A DNA stretch of 64,000 bases. Origin: Agroathelia rolfsii (Eukaryota > Basidiomycota > Agaricomycetes > Amylocorticiales > Amylocorticiaceae). Positions 10,778 to 21,670 of the stretch are shown piece after piece; positions within the stretch are counted from its first letter, which is position 1, and each line of letters opens with the position of its first letter. Under the pieces are notes generated by a model. That model saw nothing but the letters and a program-made list of their open reading frames with translations, was not told the origin of the DNA and ran no database searches. The position numbers were made by a program, and so were the translations under genes. The stretch spans positions 5,270,001 to 5,334,000 of the forward strand of contig JABRWF010000003.1 of NCBI GenBank assembly GCA_018343915.1, in the 5' to 3' direction.

Positions 10778-13700
10778 CTACTTGGAAGGCGTCTCATACT
10801 TCGACATGTCAGTGAAACGCTTCCAATGGCTTGCGTCCGAGTATTTCCCAGGCTCCTGAGACCTTCGGTTATCTTCTGAGCACTTGTCAAGACCCTTATA
10901 TACACGCCCATCCGGTTGCCAGCAATCCAAAAGGTCTCGCCAAGAGTTGATCTGATCCTCCCGAATCGGTCCCCACACCTTACCCGGATCAATCCCAGCG
11001 CACCAGAAATCGTATGCGGTGTATGCAGGTTTCGCAGGTTTCGCAGGTTTCTTCTTCTTCTCATTGGTGCCTACACGCGAGTTGAGCGGCGAGTCATATA
11101 TGAAGTTGGTGACACCCGAAATGGCGGATGCTAATGCAGCTACGATGCGGATGATAGGTAGTCCTCCGTGCTTGTAGTCTTTGTCATTGCGAGAGAATAT
11201 CTTGAGATCGTAAGGATCCATGGAGTCAAAAAGATGTGCCTGTGGTGCTCTGGAAAATGATCGATCGTTCTTGACCTGAATCAAGATCGCTGATACGGTG
11301 TATTCGCCCAGGGTCTCATCGAGATAGACAAATGGGATGAGAAGATCGATTCCGGCTTGATTGTTGGGACATTCTGCTGCAGCGCCACGCACAATCATCC
11401 TCCACAAAAAGTCACGGGTTACAAGCCGAAAACTTGAGAGTTTGATCCAATGGTTGAAATACATCTTAGCCTTCCTAAAAGCCTTCTTCAACGGTGTTGT
11501 GGAGTTAATCTTGTATTTGTTTTTAGGATGAACGCGAGATGGAATTGCATCGCAAATATTGAAAGATGATGGCGTAATCAGCTGCTCCAAGAAATCCACT
11601 AATTTCCATGCATATCCTCCATTAGATAGAGTAACCATGTCGGAAGCTAGTGTAAGAAGGAGCTTCATCAGAGCTTCGCCACGCGGGCCCTTTTCAACAT
11701 CAGGACGACGAAACTCATTAGCCAAGGCAGATGCAGGATCAAATTTCTTAGAATGCATAATCATTCGTGCTGCTTCAGCCAGGATTGGCTCGGATGGTGC
11801 GGCGGTGTCAATGGCATAGAAATCAGGTGAGATTGTCTTGCATATACGCATATGCCTTTCGATGTGAGTCATCTGTCGTTTCCTAACTTGTGTGAGTGGT
11901 TGAAAATCCAGTCCCAGTCGGCAAGATAAGCATGCTAGAATTGCATCTTCATGTTTGGGTATGACAAAATGTACATGGCGCCAAGATTCAATGCCAAGTA
12001 GTTTTTGTGCTGCAAAGTCCAGGATAGTCTCTTTGTTAACATTGGAAAGGTTGTTGAATCGTGTTGCAAACCTATGGTCCAAGTATACTTTGAACTATGA
12101 ATTATGGATAAATAAAGAAAAACAAACTTACAAAGGTCTACCAAGCTTAACTTGGAATTCAAGACATGCAATATCTTCTATCTTCATTTCGCTGTCGTTA
12201 ACTGGCGATGCAAACCAGTCCAGGCCTAGATCAGTGAATGGTGCCATAAGTGTAAGATTGCCTTTGGCTATGCGCTCTGATGCCTCAGCTTCTTTAACAG
12301 GAGTGAATTCGAAAGTTGTTCCTAAGGTCGACAAAAAAAGAGAGAAAATGCGTTGATCAAGTAGCTTTCGGAGCTGACGGCGCAAACAGAAAAAGTATGA
12401 CGGTAGTGCAAGTGTTTCCGACCTTGGCCCAGTATCTGTTGGCTCTACCAATGCATGTAGAGTATGCGCTTCATCGAAAGACAGTAAAACAATTGGTTGA
12501 TTGGCATTTGTGATTGAAGTACCAGATGGGAAGGCAAGGAGAATAGCAATAAGCTGCTTTGTAGCATCTAAAAGCGTAATCTTCTCTGATGGCGTATTCA
12601 AGGATGGATCTACTATCTTGGCACTTTAGTCAAAAAGAAAAAGACGGGAAAATAAGATAAGTACGCACAACCAACATTCCATTCGATCATTAGGTCAGGT
12701 GAGGCTGGTAGCTTCTTGGTCCGTGGTGGGTTTGGGTGGGAAGTCTGACCCTCTAGCTGTCGGGCACGCCTGATAACACTATCAAGAAAACCGATCCTAT
12801 CCTGTGTACGAGAACCAAAAGCTTGGCCCTTGGTCATAAAAGTCCGAAAGCGAGATGCAACGTCTTTAATCTCTACATCCTTGGATGGAAAATTAGCTTT
12901 GATCCAGTCAGCTGTGCACAAGAACAATGCTGTTAGAAATGCTTGGATGCGAGCATTTACTTCATCCTCTTTCTCTTTTTCTCGTAGGAAGTGCAGGACA
13001 TCCGTATCGCTTGGAGGAAAGCCTGAGCAATAAATCACCCAAGTTAGTGACACAGACAGGTATAGGCTATATCACTTCCGCTAACCAGTATCATCACCAC
13101 GTAGGCAAAGCGAAATCATGAAGTGAGCCTTGCTCACTTCATCCACCAATCGTGATTTCCCCATACCTGAAGACTGTATGATTGAACAGTACTTTGCATA
13201 GTTTCTCTCCTTCTGAGCCCTCCGACACATATTGGTGATACGAGCCCAAAGAGCATTATGGGTTTCTCCTATATATTTAGCGTCCCATGCAGAAACAGTG
13301 GCTAGACAGGACTTGAGATCACATCCATAACAAGCAATTAGGTACTAACCGCGCTCGGATGCATTCCTTGATATTGTGGGATCAGGAACTTCTCCCTCAA
13401 CGATGAAAAAAGCTATTAAAAAAAAATCAGATACAACATTTTGAAACTCGAGTATAACCAAATACGCACGCAACATGAGGAATTTATCTAAACGAAAGAC
13501 TGAACCTTCTGGGAGAACGCTGGCGTAGAAATCAAGAAGCGTCCGTGTATCTTCCTGGCTGACACCCGAGAGGTAATTCATAATCTTCTTATATGTTTGA
13601 CAAACATTCTCCAAGGCAGAGCATTGGTATAAAGTGAGGTCCTTGCGGTTTCGAACTGTCTTATAAGTGATGTATAGGGCTTCCAACAAGAATGGCTCGG

Positions 13701-13941
13701 CCTCCTGATCAGTAGTGGAGAACTTGAACTGGCGATGAGTTGTCAGAGAGCGTAGCGCTTGACACAGGGCTTGCAAGTCATCATTTTGTTTCTCTGATAC
13801 CGCATCGAGTTGAATTCGTTTTGGGACAGGTTCATCATCATGGGAGTGGGATATACCAAGGCCGATGACTGTTCTCTTGCGATTTTCGTTCATCACGGTC
13901 GTCTCAATGAAGAGGTCGTCCTGCTCGACGGGACTCTGCAT
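10778..13941 (-). CDS. CR (crinkler)-like P-loop NTPase with putative nuclease domain, copy 2
   Basis: Same exon layout as the copy at 3268-6376. An ATG at 13941 adds 16 residues ahead of the MNENRKRTV start that both copies share (13893). Copy 1 has ACG at the matching position and an in-frame TAG after it. The Walker A exon is conserved, Walker B reads LLSFDEAHTLH, and the last exon (434 codons in the compared stretch) differs from copy 1 at only about two residues (N/K and L/W). By contrast, the N-terminal domain between residues ~45 and ~180 is so diverged that only scattered residues match. No disabling change was found. The family assignment and its uncertainty are as for copy 1. Confidence 0.72.
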
Positions 13942-14143
13942 CGAAATAGGAGAGAGTTATCAGTCCGTGACATCGTTGTTGCGACATGTACATCATGTGA
14001 GGATGTCACGCCTATACTAGTACCAGTAGTAGATGGAATCCAAGTCAGTGATATTACTAAGTAGACTAATACATCGCTAGATACATACATGATGAGGTAC
14101 TGGCACAGCTATATACGACTAGATCAATGATTAAAGATCCATA

Positions 14144-14563
14144 TTATGAAAAAGCAAGGGTACCGAACGTAATGACAGCCCCGACAAACGCCCCTCCCGC
14201 GGCAGCCCCAATGCGGCCGACCATGGTGGCAGCTCTCTTGTCTGACTCGTGAAACGCCTTGTAGATCCTATCTACCCCCCGTTGGTCGACCTCTTCCGCC
14301 GAGTAGCGGTACAGCGTCGCTGGGGCAGAGTGTGAGGACGCCTGGAGTCGTCCAGGAAAAGCTCACGCTGCTCAGACGTCATCGAACGTCTTGGTGAGCG
14401 CGAGGGCAAGCTGATGCCACCGGTGATGGTCGAGAGCAGTATCGGCTGTTATTCCATCTCTTCCTCAATGACCGAAAGTGGCTCCATCTGCTGTGTCGCG
14501 TTACTATCCTGACTGTCTTGAGATGGCCATGGGGCGCTACGACACCTGCTGTGGTCGTGCATG
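14144..14563 (-). pseudogene. Truncated copy of the 407-aa gene
   Basis: Corresponds to the 3' part of the gene at 6613-7836, including its stop (TTA at 14144). About 85 nt are missing near 14280, single-base losses break the frame, and the copy ends abruptly at GTGGTCGTG (about 14560), where sequence from another locus begins. Confidence 0.82.
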
Positions 14564-15216
14564 ATTTTTATTATTATCCAAATTTACCCCGAGTTGAGCT
14601 TTTGCGGTGTTATGGATGGCATGTCAATCAACGGTTGATAACGACACTTGATCATCCGGTCCAGATCGCACTGCTGCATCGTGTCACCCAAGATGCATAC
14701 CATTGAAATACATCAATGGCAAATTGCTTTTAGGTATGAAAAAAGGGGTGGGGAGGGGGGCAGTTTATGGCAACAACTCTTGTAGATTATAATGATTTGA
14801 CGAAACCACGAACGCTTAAAACGAACGGACGAACGGGACATGAAAGGGGCAGAAAAAGAGAATAGCTATAGCACACTGGTCGTGAGGTGTTGATACGAAA
14901 AGGGGATCCGTAGAACATAGTAGGGAAATAAAAAATCTAGTGGTGGACTTGATTAGGCAAGCAAGAAAGTGAGGGAGAGAGAATAATCCATAGACGTTTA
15001 GTCCATGGAAAAAAATGAGAGAGGAAGGGAAAAAAGAATACAGGTAGGTATGGAAAAAATAATTGGAATCGCGTGTATATATTCACGGACAACATCGTAT
15101 ATTGCAGACACAAACAAATGGGGGAGAATGGAAGAGAGGCAGAGACAATGCAACAAAGAAACGAAACAAAAGAAACAAGAGCTCAAAAACTAAGCCCTAA
15201 TGAAATGCTAGCCCTC
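14564..15216. other. 3' flank of the beta-helix gene
   Basis: No gene seen. Collinear with 9738-10336. It contains a G-rich run near 14747-14761 and purine-rich stretches. Confidence 0.7.
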
Positions 15217-16900
15217 TCACCAACCCGAGGGCAACTCCTCCATACTCTTTGCATATCCCGGGGGCGCACTCCGCTTGGAGCTATCGTACAGCCGCTTATT
15301 CGCCAGATGGCGCACGAACCATCGGCGAAGATAAAACGTGCCCACCAAGAACGCCACGATGCCGAGAATGACAGCAAGGGCGATGCCCACCTTGGCGCCT
15401 GTACTCGTCCCACCCCCGCTGGAACCCGAGCCCGAGGGCTGAGACGAGGACGAAGAACCGGTGTTGTTCCCTGGATTGGTTCCAAACGGCCAATAATTGC
15501 CCCCCTCGGGCGGCATCACACACGTGAGGCCGTCGGCAGTGGGCACGACCTCAAAGTCAGACTGGACGTTCATGTTGTTCGTGTTGTTAGTATCAAACAC
15601 GAACGCGGCCGGCGAGGGCATAAATTCCGTCGTCGTACAGTTCGGTCCATTGGTACCGATAAAGGACGTGTTGCCGACGAGGACGTTGTTTTGCACGGTG
15701 AAGTTGGAAGCGCCGCTGATGGCCATACCGAACCCGAATGCGCCCGTGAGGCGGTTATCATTCACCGTGCCGTTCTGAGACGTATTCCAGCCGTACTGGG
15801 GGCCGAACCAGATGCGTGGGCCGATGGCGATGCCAATCCTTTTGGCAAAATGACGATTGCATGTGAGCTGGATCAGGCTGATATAATGAACGGAGTATCG
15901 CAGCGTACTTGATCATGATTTCCTCGGCGGCGGGGCCATCGGTCTCGCCAGCCTCGGGGGTCTCGCTCGAAAAGGCACCGATGATAGTGTTGTTGTGAAC
16001 GACGGTATTTGTGTAATTACCGAGCCAGGGGCTATAGTCTACCATGTTGATGCCACCAAGTAGTGTTTGCTGACAAGTTCGGAATATAATCAATGATCGT
16101 GAGGCCGAATGCAGATGCAAAAAAAGCAGGGAAAAAAAGACATACAGTTTCAACCCAAATGGTGTTATTATACACTTGCGTCCCAGGCGAGCCAAAGAGC
16201 ACAATTCCTCCATCCGTAGGATTATTAATCATATTGTTCCTTACAACGGCATTCTGACAGCTAACGCTGATGCCATCCGCCCATTGCTGAAACTGCGAGG
16301 AACCGGCAGGTCCGATATCGTTGTTCTGCACGGTGATGTTGTTACATGAAAAGGCACCCTCGGCGATGTGGAGACACGTCCAGCCACGGGGGTCATACGA
16401 ATGTACGTATTCAATTAGCTGGTCTGAGTTGGAGCCGCCCATTTCGATGTTGCCACCGCCGGGGAGTGGGGGAGCACCGAGACGTGTGCCATTGACCTAG
16501 TGAGTTCAAGGAACAAACAAATCGAATTAATAGGCAATAGCATATCTAGTTCGGAGGCAAACAAAACAAAAAGAAGCCCCACCTGAATATGACGCAGTTT
16601 GACACCACTACAATTTGCACAGGTACCATCTACAGCAGTAGTATGACCTTGATTATTCTCTACGGGGCCGTCGACGACGAGTGTAGCGCGTGTATCGTCA
16701 GTGGGATAGCCCTGTGTACTAATTTCCTGGTTGGGGGCAGCAAACTGGATGGGAGCCGTGATAACATATTGCGTCGACGGGCAGAGGGACAGGACGTAAC
16801 CCTCACCCGAGGTCGCCAGGAGATTGTTCATGCGATCAGTAAGTGTGTTGTCCGGATTGGGGTCCATGCATGAGGAAGAAGATGATTGGCGCTTGGTCAT
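15217..16900 (-). CDS. Membrane-anchored right-handed beta-helix protein
   Basis: Four exons are visible. Many Asn-rich rungs (TVQNNDIGP, VVRNNMINNP, VVHNNTIIG, TVQNNVLVGN) mark a right-handed parallel beta-helix of the pectate-lyase type. Multiple N-x-S/T sites suggest secretion. After a Ser/Gly-rich stalk comes one transmembrane helix (VGIALAVILGIVAFLVGTF) and a short basic cytoplasmic tail ending SGW. The topology is therefore type I: beta-helix outside, tail inside. Family members usually carry a signal peptide. The frame is open upstream of the ATG at 16900 to about 16975 but shows no clear signal sequence, so a further 5' exon is likely and the start is uncertain. Substrate unknown; cell-wall glycan binding or cleavage is an inference. 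Confidence 0.72.
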
Positions 16901-18121
16901 TGCGCGAGATCTACTTGCGAGTTGCACAGGTGAGCGATGTACAACACGTGGATAGACAAGCAGTCGGACACGCACGAGCGGTGAATCATGTGAGCCATTT
17001 CCCCCGTAGACGGGTTGGCTCTAGAAGTATAGTAATGTGCAGAGGGATGTTGGACAAGGTAGTGGTTGGAGTGGTAGTAATATTATGACAAAAAAGAGCG
17101 CGTGTACAAGAAAGATACCAAGAGTCTATGTAAGGTGGCCTCTCTGTTTATCGGCTGGTGACGCAGCCTTGGAAGACAGAGAGGAGCACAAGACAGGAAG
17201 AGAGAGAAAGAGAGAGAGAAAGAACGAGCTAGGACGAAGATGGCCGTTAAGAGGACGGTTAGAGAGGCGCAGCAGGCAATGTGGGACTATACTTGGACAT
17301 GATGAAATCATTTCATCTGCTCATCTTCGACACACTTCCCTTGGCCACAATCACCCTAAGCCTTTCTTGTCCCATTCTCTTTGGTCTTCACGGATACTGG
17401 GCACTGTATTCAAGTTGGAGCATGAGTTGTTAATCAGACATTGACTGTATCAAGAGAGGTCAATAGTACTCGATATGGATGGCAAAGCATAAACAAGTAA
17501 ACAAGTCACTAAATTAAAAAATCGGTTATCGGCTGGGCATCAAAACTCAAGGTCTTCTTTGACCGCGCTTAATTCGAATAACCTTAGTCTCGCTTCCTTC
17601 ATTTGTCCCCAGTCGTAATCTTTGCTCTTCTAGCAGATAAGCCGATTAGAGAATCCGTTTCATCATCTTCACCTATCCGCATAATCAAGAAATTCTATTC
17701 ACGAGCAAGCCGCGCGTGTATGCGATGTACGAGTACGAGTTACAGAAGGAGGGGAAGGAGCATGTCGTTGCTGTAAATGCTGTTATCTGTTATCGTTTTT
17801 GTTGTTTTGGCGTGAGTTATGTGCGTATCAATGAGTAAATAAATAAAAAAAGAAAATACGGAAAGCAACTGCTCAGCGAGTCCAGATTATATATTAAAAA
17901 AAAAAATAGACGGCGAGGCAGAAACAAAAAGTCAGTTAGTCGACATCACAATGGATGACGAAAAACAAAGAATAACAGAAAGAAAAATGCGAGACATTCA
18001 ACAGCAATGAGAGAAAGTAGCCAGCGTGGATAGTATATCCAAGCAAATGATCAATGTAACCGAGACCGAGCAAGACTATAGAGCATTATTATCGTAGACA
18101 TCGAGCCAGAGAGCAGATCAA
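16901..18121. other. Intergenic, 5' region of the beta-helix gene
   Basis: Probably holds the missing first exon and promoter of the beta-helix gene (16900-17060). The rest, to 18121, shows only A- and GA-rich simple stretches and no supported gene. Confidence 0.45.
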
Positions 18122-20180
18122 TCAGGACCGGACCGGCCGTCTAGGCGCATGCGAAGCCTGAGCAGACGCAGACGAATAGTAATACGACGACGAAGCCGAC
18201 GATGCATTGTTGCGCGGACCACTCGACGTCGACGACACACTGGCACTACGCCTCGACGTCGGTCTAACAGGCGGCCTGGTCACACTACCACCAGCAACAG
18301 GCCGCCCACCAAGACTGCCACTACGCCCGTGACTAGCCATACGCGCGGCCGAGTCCGATGCCGACACCATCTTCATCGCACGCGGGCGCTTGATACCGGG
18401 GATCATGCGGTCGTCTTCAACCTCGCTTTCATCAGATGAGCCAGACGTGTCCGTGTCCAGTGCCGTGCGCACGGGAGGGCGTCCCGGCACCAGACTGGAA
18501 GGGATCTGGGGAGGCGTCACCTGACGGGGACGCACGCCGACGACGGTATTGCCCACCCAGATGCGCTCGAACGCCGGCATCTGTGTACGTGCATCGTACG
18601 ACGTCCCCGAAGAGGACCGCTTGTGTCTACCTCCGCCGATAGACGAGCTGCTGGTAGATGCCGAGGTCGAAGAGGAGTCCGAATCAGAGCCGCTATCGGA
18701 CTGGGTGGCAATGCTCGTGCGGAGAGATTCTTGATGAACAGTCGTTAGCGCGGTGGACCTGCTCTGAGCGCTGGAATCGGACACATTGAACGTCATCGGC
18801 TGGGGCAGAGGCACATGGGGCGTGCGCAGAGTGACATTGAAACTATCTTCCTCTTCTTCTTCCTCCTCCTCCTCCCCGGCCGTATCTTCCTCGCTTTCGC
18901 TCTCTCCTTCACCTTCTGATTTTTCCTGTGGCTTCGGCGATGGCTTGCGATCAGTCAACGATGGAGCAGTGACAGGACGCTCGATCGGCTCCCCCATGAC
19001 TTCCGTGATAGATGGCACAGCAGCTGTCGTCGATTGCGGTCGGAATGCGGGCAAGATGGACGGTCCAGCAGCCAGTGGCGTCAGCGGGTATGCAGCAGGG
19101 AATGGTTCATAAGTCCTCCAAGGGTCAACGATCAGCGGTGCTGGCATTTTTGATGACGATGATGACGACGATGCAACGGACGGTTGGGACGCAGCACCAT
19201 CGGTATTTCTCCAGACGTTGTTGGGGCCACTTTCCCCGGGAGATGGTGAGCGGCTCTTGTCCCGTTGACGATGATCGGGTTGCAATCCATTCTCGCCCGA
19301 GGTGATGTCGTGATAGGCAGGTGGCGGAGGATACCATCCGTCAGCGTTCTGGGCACCGTCGACAGCTTCCACCGACTGGGGGAATGGTGGCTTAAGTCCA
19401 TCGGCCTGTTCGGACGGCAAGTAGAATGGATTGCGGCCGGGGGACGCAGGCAAAGGCGGACTAGCAGATCGTTCAACTGGCGGGGGCGCCTCCAAGGCCC
19501 TGGCAGCAGTGGCGGTGATTTCAACGATATTGGGGATCTGTGTCTGCTCGATGGAGTCACTTCCACCTTCGAGAGAGAACAGCTGCCAGAGCGTCTCATC
19601 CGAGTCCCACCACTCCTGAACGCGACGCACGGGTCGCATGACCGCATACGCAGCGATGTCGCCCAACAAGAGACTAAAGTCCAAGATGGAGTCCAGCGTG
19701 CTTGTGTACGGTTTCATGAAGGGTCTTATGAGATGCAAAAAGATGGGCTCTGCTCCCTAAATAATATAGCTATAGTTGAGTGTCCACGGACTTGGTTTGT
19801 AAGATGTCGATAACAACATACGCGAGCACGGGTGACGATGAGGAAGATAATAAGTATCGACTTGAGTTCACTATAAAAGAATGGGATAAACACTCGAGCA
19901 ATAGGCTCTAGCATTCGTTCGTATGCAGCAAAGCAGCACTATGTAGAGTATATACGACCCAGTTGAGCAGCCGTGTTGAACTCTGCACAGCCGGGCAACT
20001 TACCCATACAATCCAGACGGCAAGACAACCCTTCATGTCGCGTTTTCGCTGGGTTTGAGCACGAACACTGGTACGACCACCATGACGTGCTGACGGTGGG
20101 GGAGCTTTCAGTGTCTTGAATGTTTCATATATGTTGAGTAGCAGCATCAACGAGCGGAGGGCGACGACGGCGAGACCCAT
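18122..20180 (-). CDS. TB2/DP1/HVA22 (REEP/Yop1-type) ER-shaping protein with long disordered tail
   Basis: Three exons. Exon 1 starts MGLAVVALRS at 20180 and ends ...WIVW. Exon 2 reads CCFAAYERML and on through VFIPFFYSELKSILIIFLIV. Exon 3 opens GAEPIFLHLIRPFMKPY. The joined N-terminal ~130 residues match the TB2/DP1/HVA22 signature: hydrophobic hairpins, then the conserved FYSELK and IRPF motifs. Such proteins insert as hairpins and curve tubular ER. The remaining ~470 residues are disordered and rich in Ser, Pro and acid, with an unbroken run of glutamates (about 18850-18885) and poly-Ser blocks. The usual family member is about 180-200 aa, so this tail is exceptional in length. It shares a 270-bp divergent promoter with BUD31. 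Confidence 0.78.
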
Positions 20181-20450
20181 GGTGGCAGAAGTGGATCAGG
20201 CGGATTTTTTCCAGAAGGGGCTCTTGGCCTGGGTAAATTTGACACGACGGCAATGTATTAGGTGCACACAATGGCTTGGATGGTGTTGGAAATGGTGAAA
20301 GAGGCCAGAGGAGAGAGAGAGCCCGGCGGCAGGGCGAGCAACACTCAGAGCCCCTCGGCCACGTGGGGGACATGTGGTGACGCGCTTTGCGCCCGACGAC
20401 GACGACAACCTTGCTGTTCATACCTCTTTCTCCGTTGGTACGGCCTCCAG
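20181..20450. promoter_or_regulatory. Divergent promoter, REEP-like gene and BUD31
   Basis: 270 bp lie between the two start codons. No TATA box is evident near BUD31. The region is GC-rich (GGCGGCAGGGCGAGC). Confidence 0.5.
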
Positions 20451-21177
20451 ATGCCCAAAATTCGCACAAAGAGAACTAAAAACCCTCCAGAGGGGTTTGA
20501 GGAGATTGAATCTGTCCGTATCCGCTTTGACGCTTGTCTTTGTCTCTGTCCTGCCCGGCGCTTACACACTACGACATTTGCTCAACATGGCTTCTCTGAC
20601 CACTACAGATTCTCGATGACTACACAAAGAAGATGCGAGATGCCGAGAACGAGTCCCACGAGGGCAAACGCAAGGCAGAATCCCTCTGGCCTATAATGCG
20701 CATATCCCATGCCCGTTCGCGGTACATCTACGAGCTGTATTACAAACGTGAAGCTATCAGCAGAGAGCTGTATGACTGGCTCCTCAAGGAGGGATATGCC
20801 GACGCCAAGTAAGCTCTGTCTGGCCCTGCTTGCACAAATGACGTTTCTAACTCGAACATTCCTCAACCAGTCTGATAGCTAAATGGAAGAAGACGGGCTA
20901 CGAAAAACTGTGCTGTCTAAGATGCATACAGACCAAGGTACGAGCTCATATATCCCTGCCCTCTTTTGCAAGGCCCACATGATACATGATGCTTCTAGGA
21001 CATGAACTACCAAGGCTCCACGTGCATCTGCCGTGTGCCTAAAGCTCAGGTTCGGGCGGGCACCGTCGTTGAATGTGTGCACTGTGGTTAGTATCTGCAT
21101 CGTATTCAATCAGGGACGGATTACCAATGCTGACCCTTCTGAATATAGGCTGTCGCGGCTGTAGTTCTGACTCGTAA
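20451..21177 (+). CDS. BUD31: Pre-mRNA splicing factor BUD31 (G10)
   Basis: Five exons: 20451-20513, 20609-20808, 20871-20937, 20999-21086 and 21149-21177. Phases are consistent and give 148 aa. The protein starts [20 protein letters not shown] and keeps the G10 landmarks [50 protein letters not shown] and the Cys-rich end [11 protein letters not shown], which binds zinc. Length matches the family. BUD31 is a core component of the activated spliceosome. The start is fixed by the family N-terminus. The open frame upstream of 20451 lacks family similarity and is treated as 5' UTR. Confidence 0.97.
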
Positions 21178-21670
21178 TGCTTGGCCTTTTTTTCTTTTTC
21201 TTTCTTAAGACGCCGTTTTGGCTTGCGATAATTTCTTGGACTCTCCATGGCCTCCGCCACATGACCCGTTATGTATTGTAGTGTTTAGTGCCCATAATAC
21301 CAGGAACTTCCAACCCCTGTCTCATTTTATGCGTGCTCTCTGCGGATGCTGCATGATTTGCGGAGTAGACAGTTGTGAGCTGCGCTGGCCACCATTTTGC
21401 TTATCGTTGTATAATCCTGAATGCTGATCTATATTTGCATCTACCAACTCCTTCAAACCACTGAGTGATCCAGGCACATGATGGCTGTCCATGTACGGCA
21501 ACTTGATTACCATATGTGGTTACTAAAATGATTCCATGCCAGCCGTTCATATTTATAATGAGTAACTGGACCACTACAGCCGTTGGAGACTGTGGCTGCG
21601 CCTATTGCTTGGCGTTCTCCTCTCCTTTTTACCCTCTTCCAGCCCAGCTAATACCGCGACGTAGTTCCCA
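21178..21670. other. Intergenic: BUD31 3' end and antiporter promoter
   Basis: A T/C-rich stretch (21184-21210) follows the BUD31 stop. No gene is supported. Confidence 0.5.

Larger units (their letters stand above)
10576..15445. repeat. Tandem segmental duplication, unit B (with internal deletion)
   Basis: Carries CR-like copy 2, then a 3' fragment of the 407-aa gene fused directly to beta-helix 3'-flank sequence at about 14560. Relative to unit A it lacks about 2.6 kb: the 5' half of the 407-aa gene and the whole ING gene. Confidence 0.82.
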
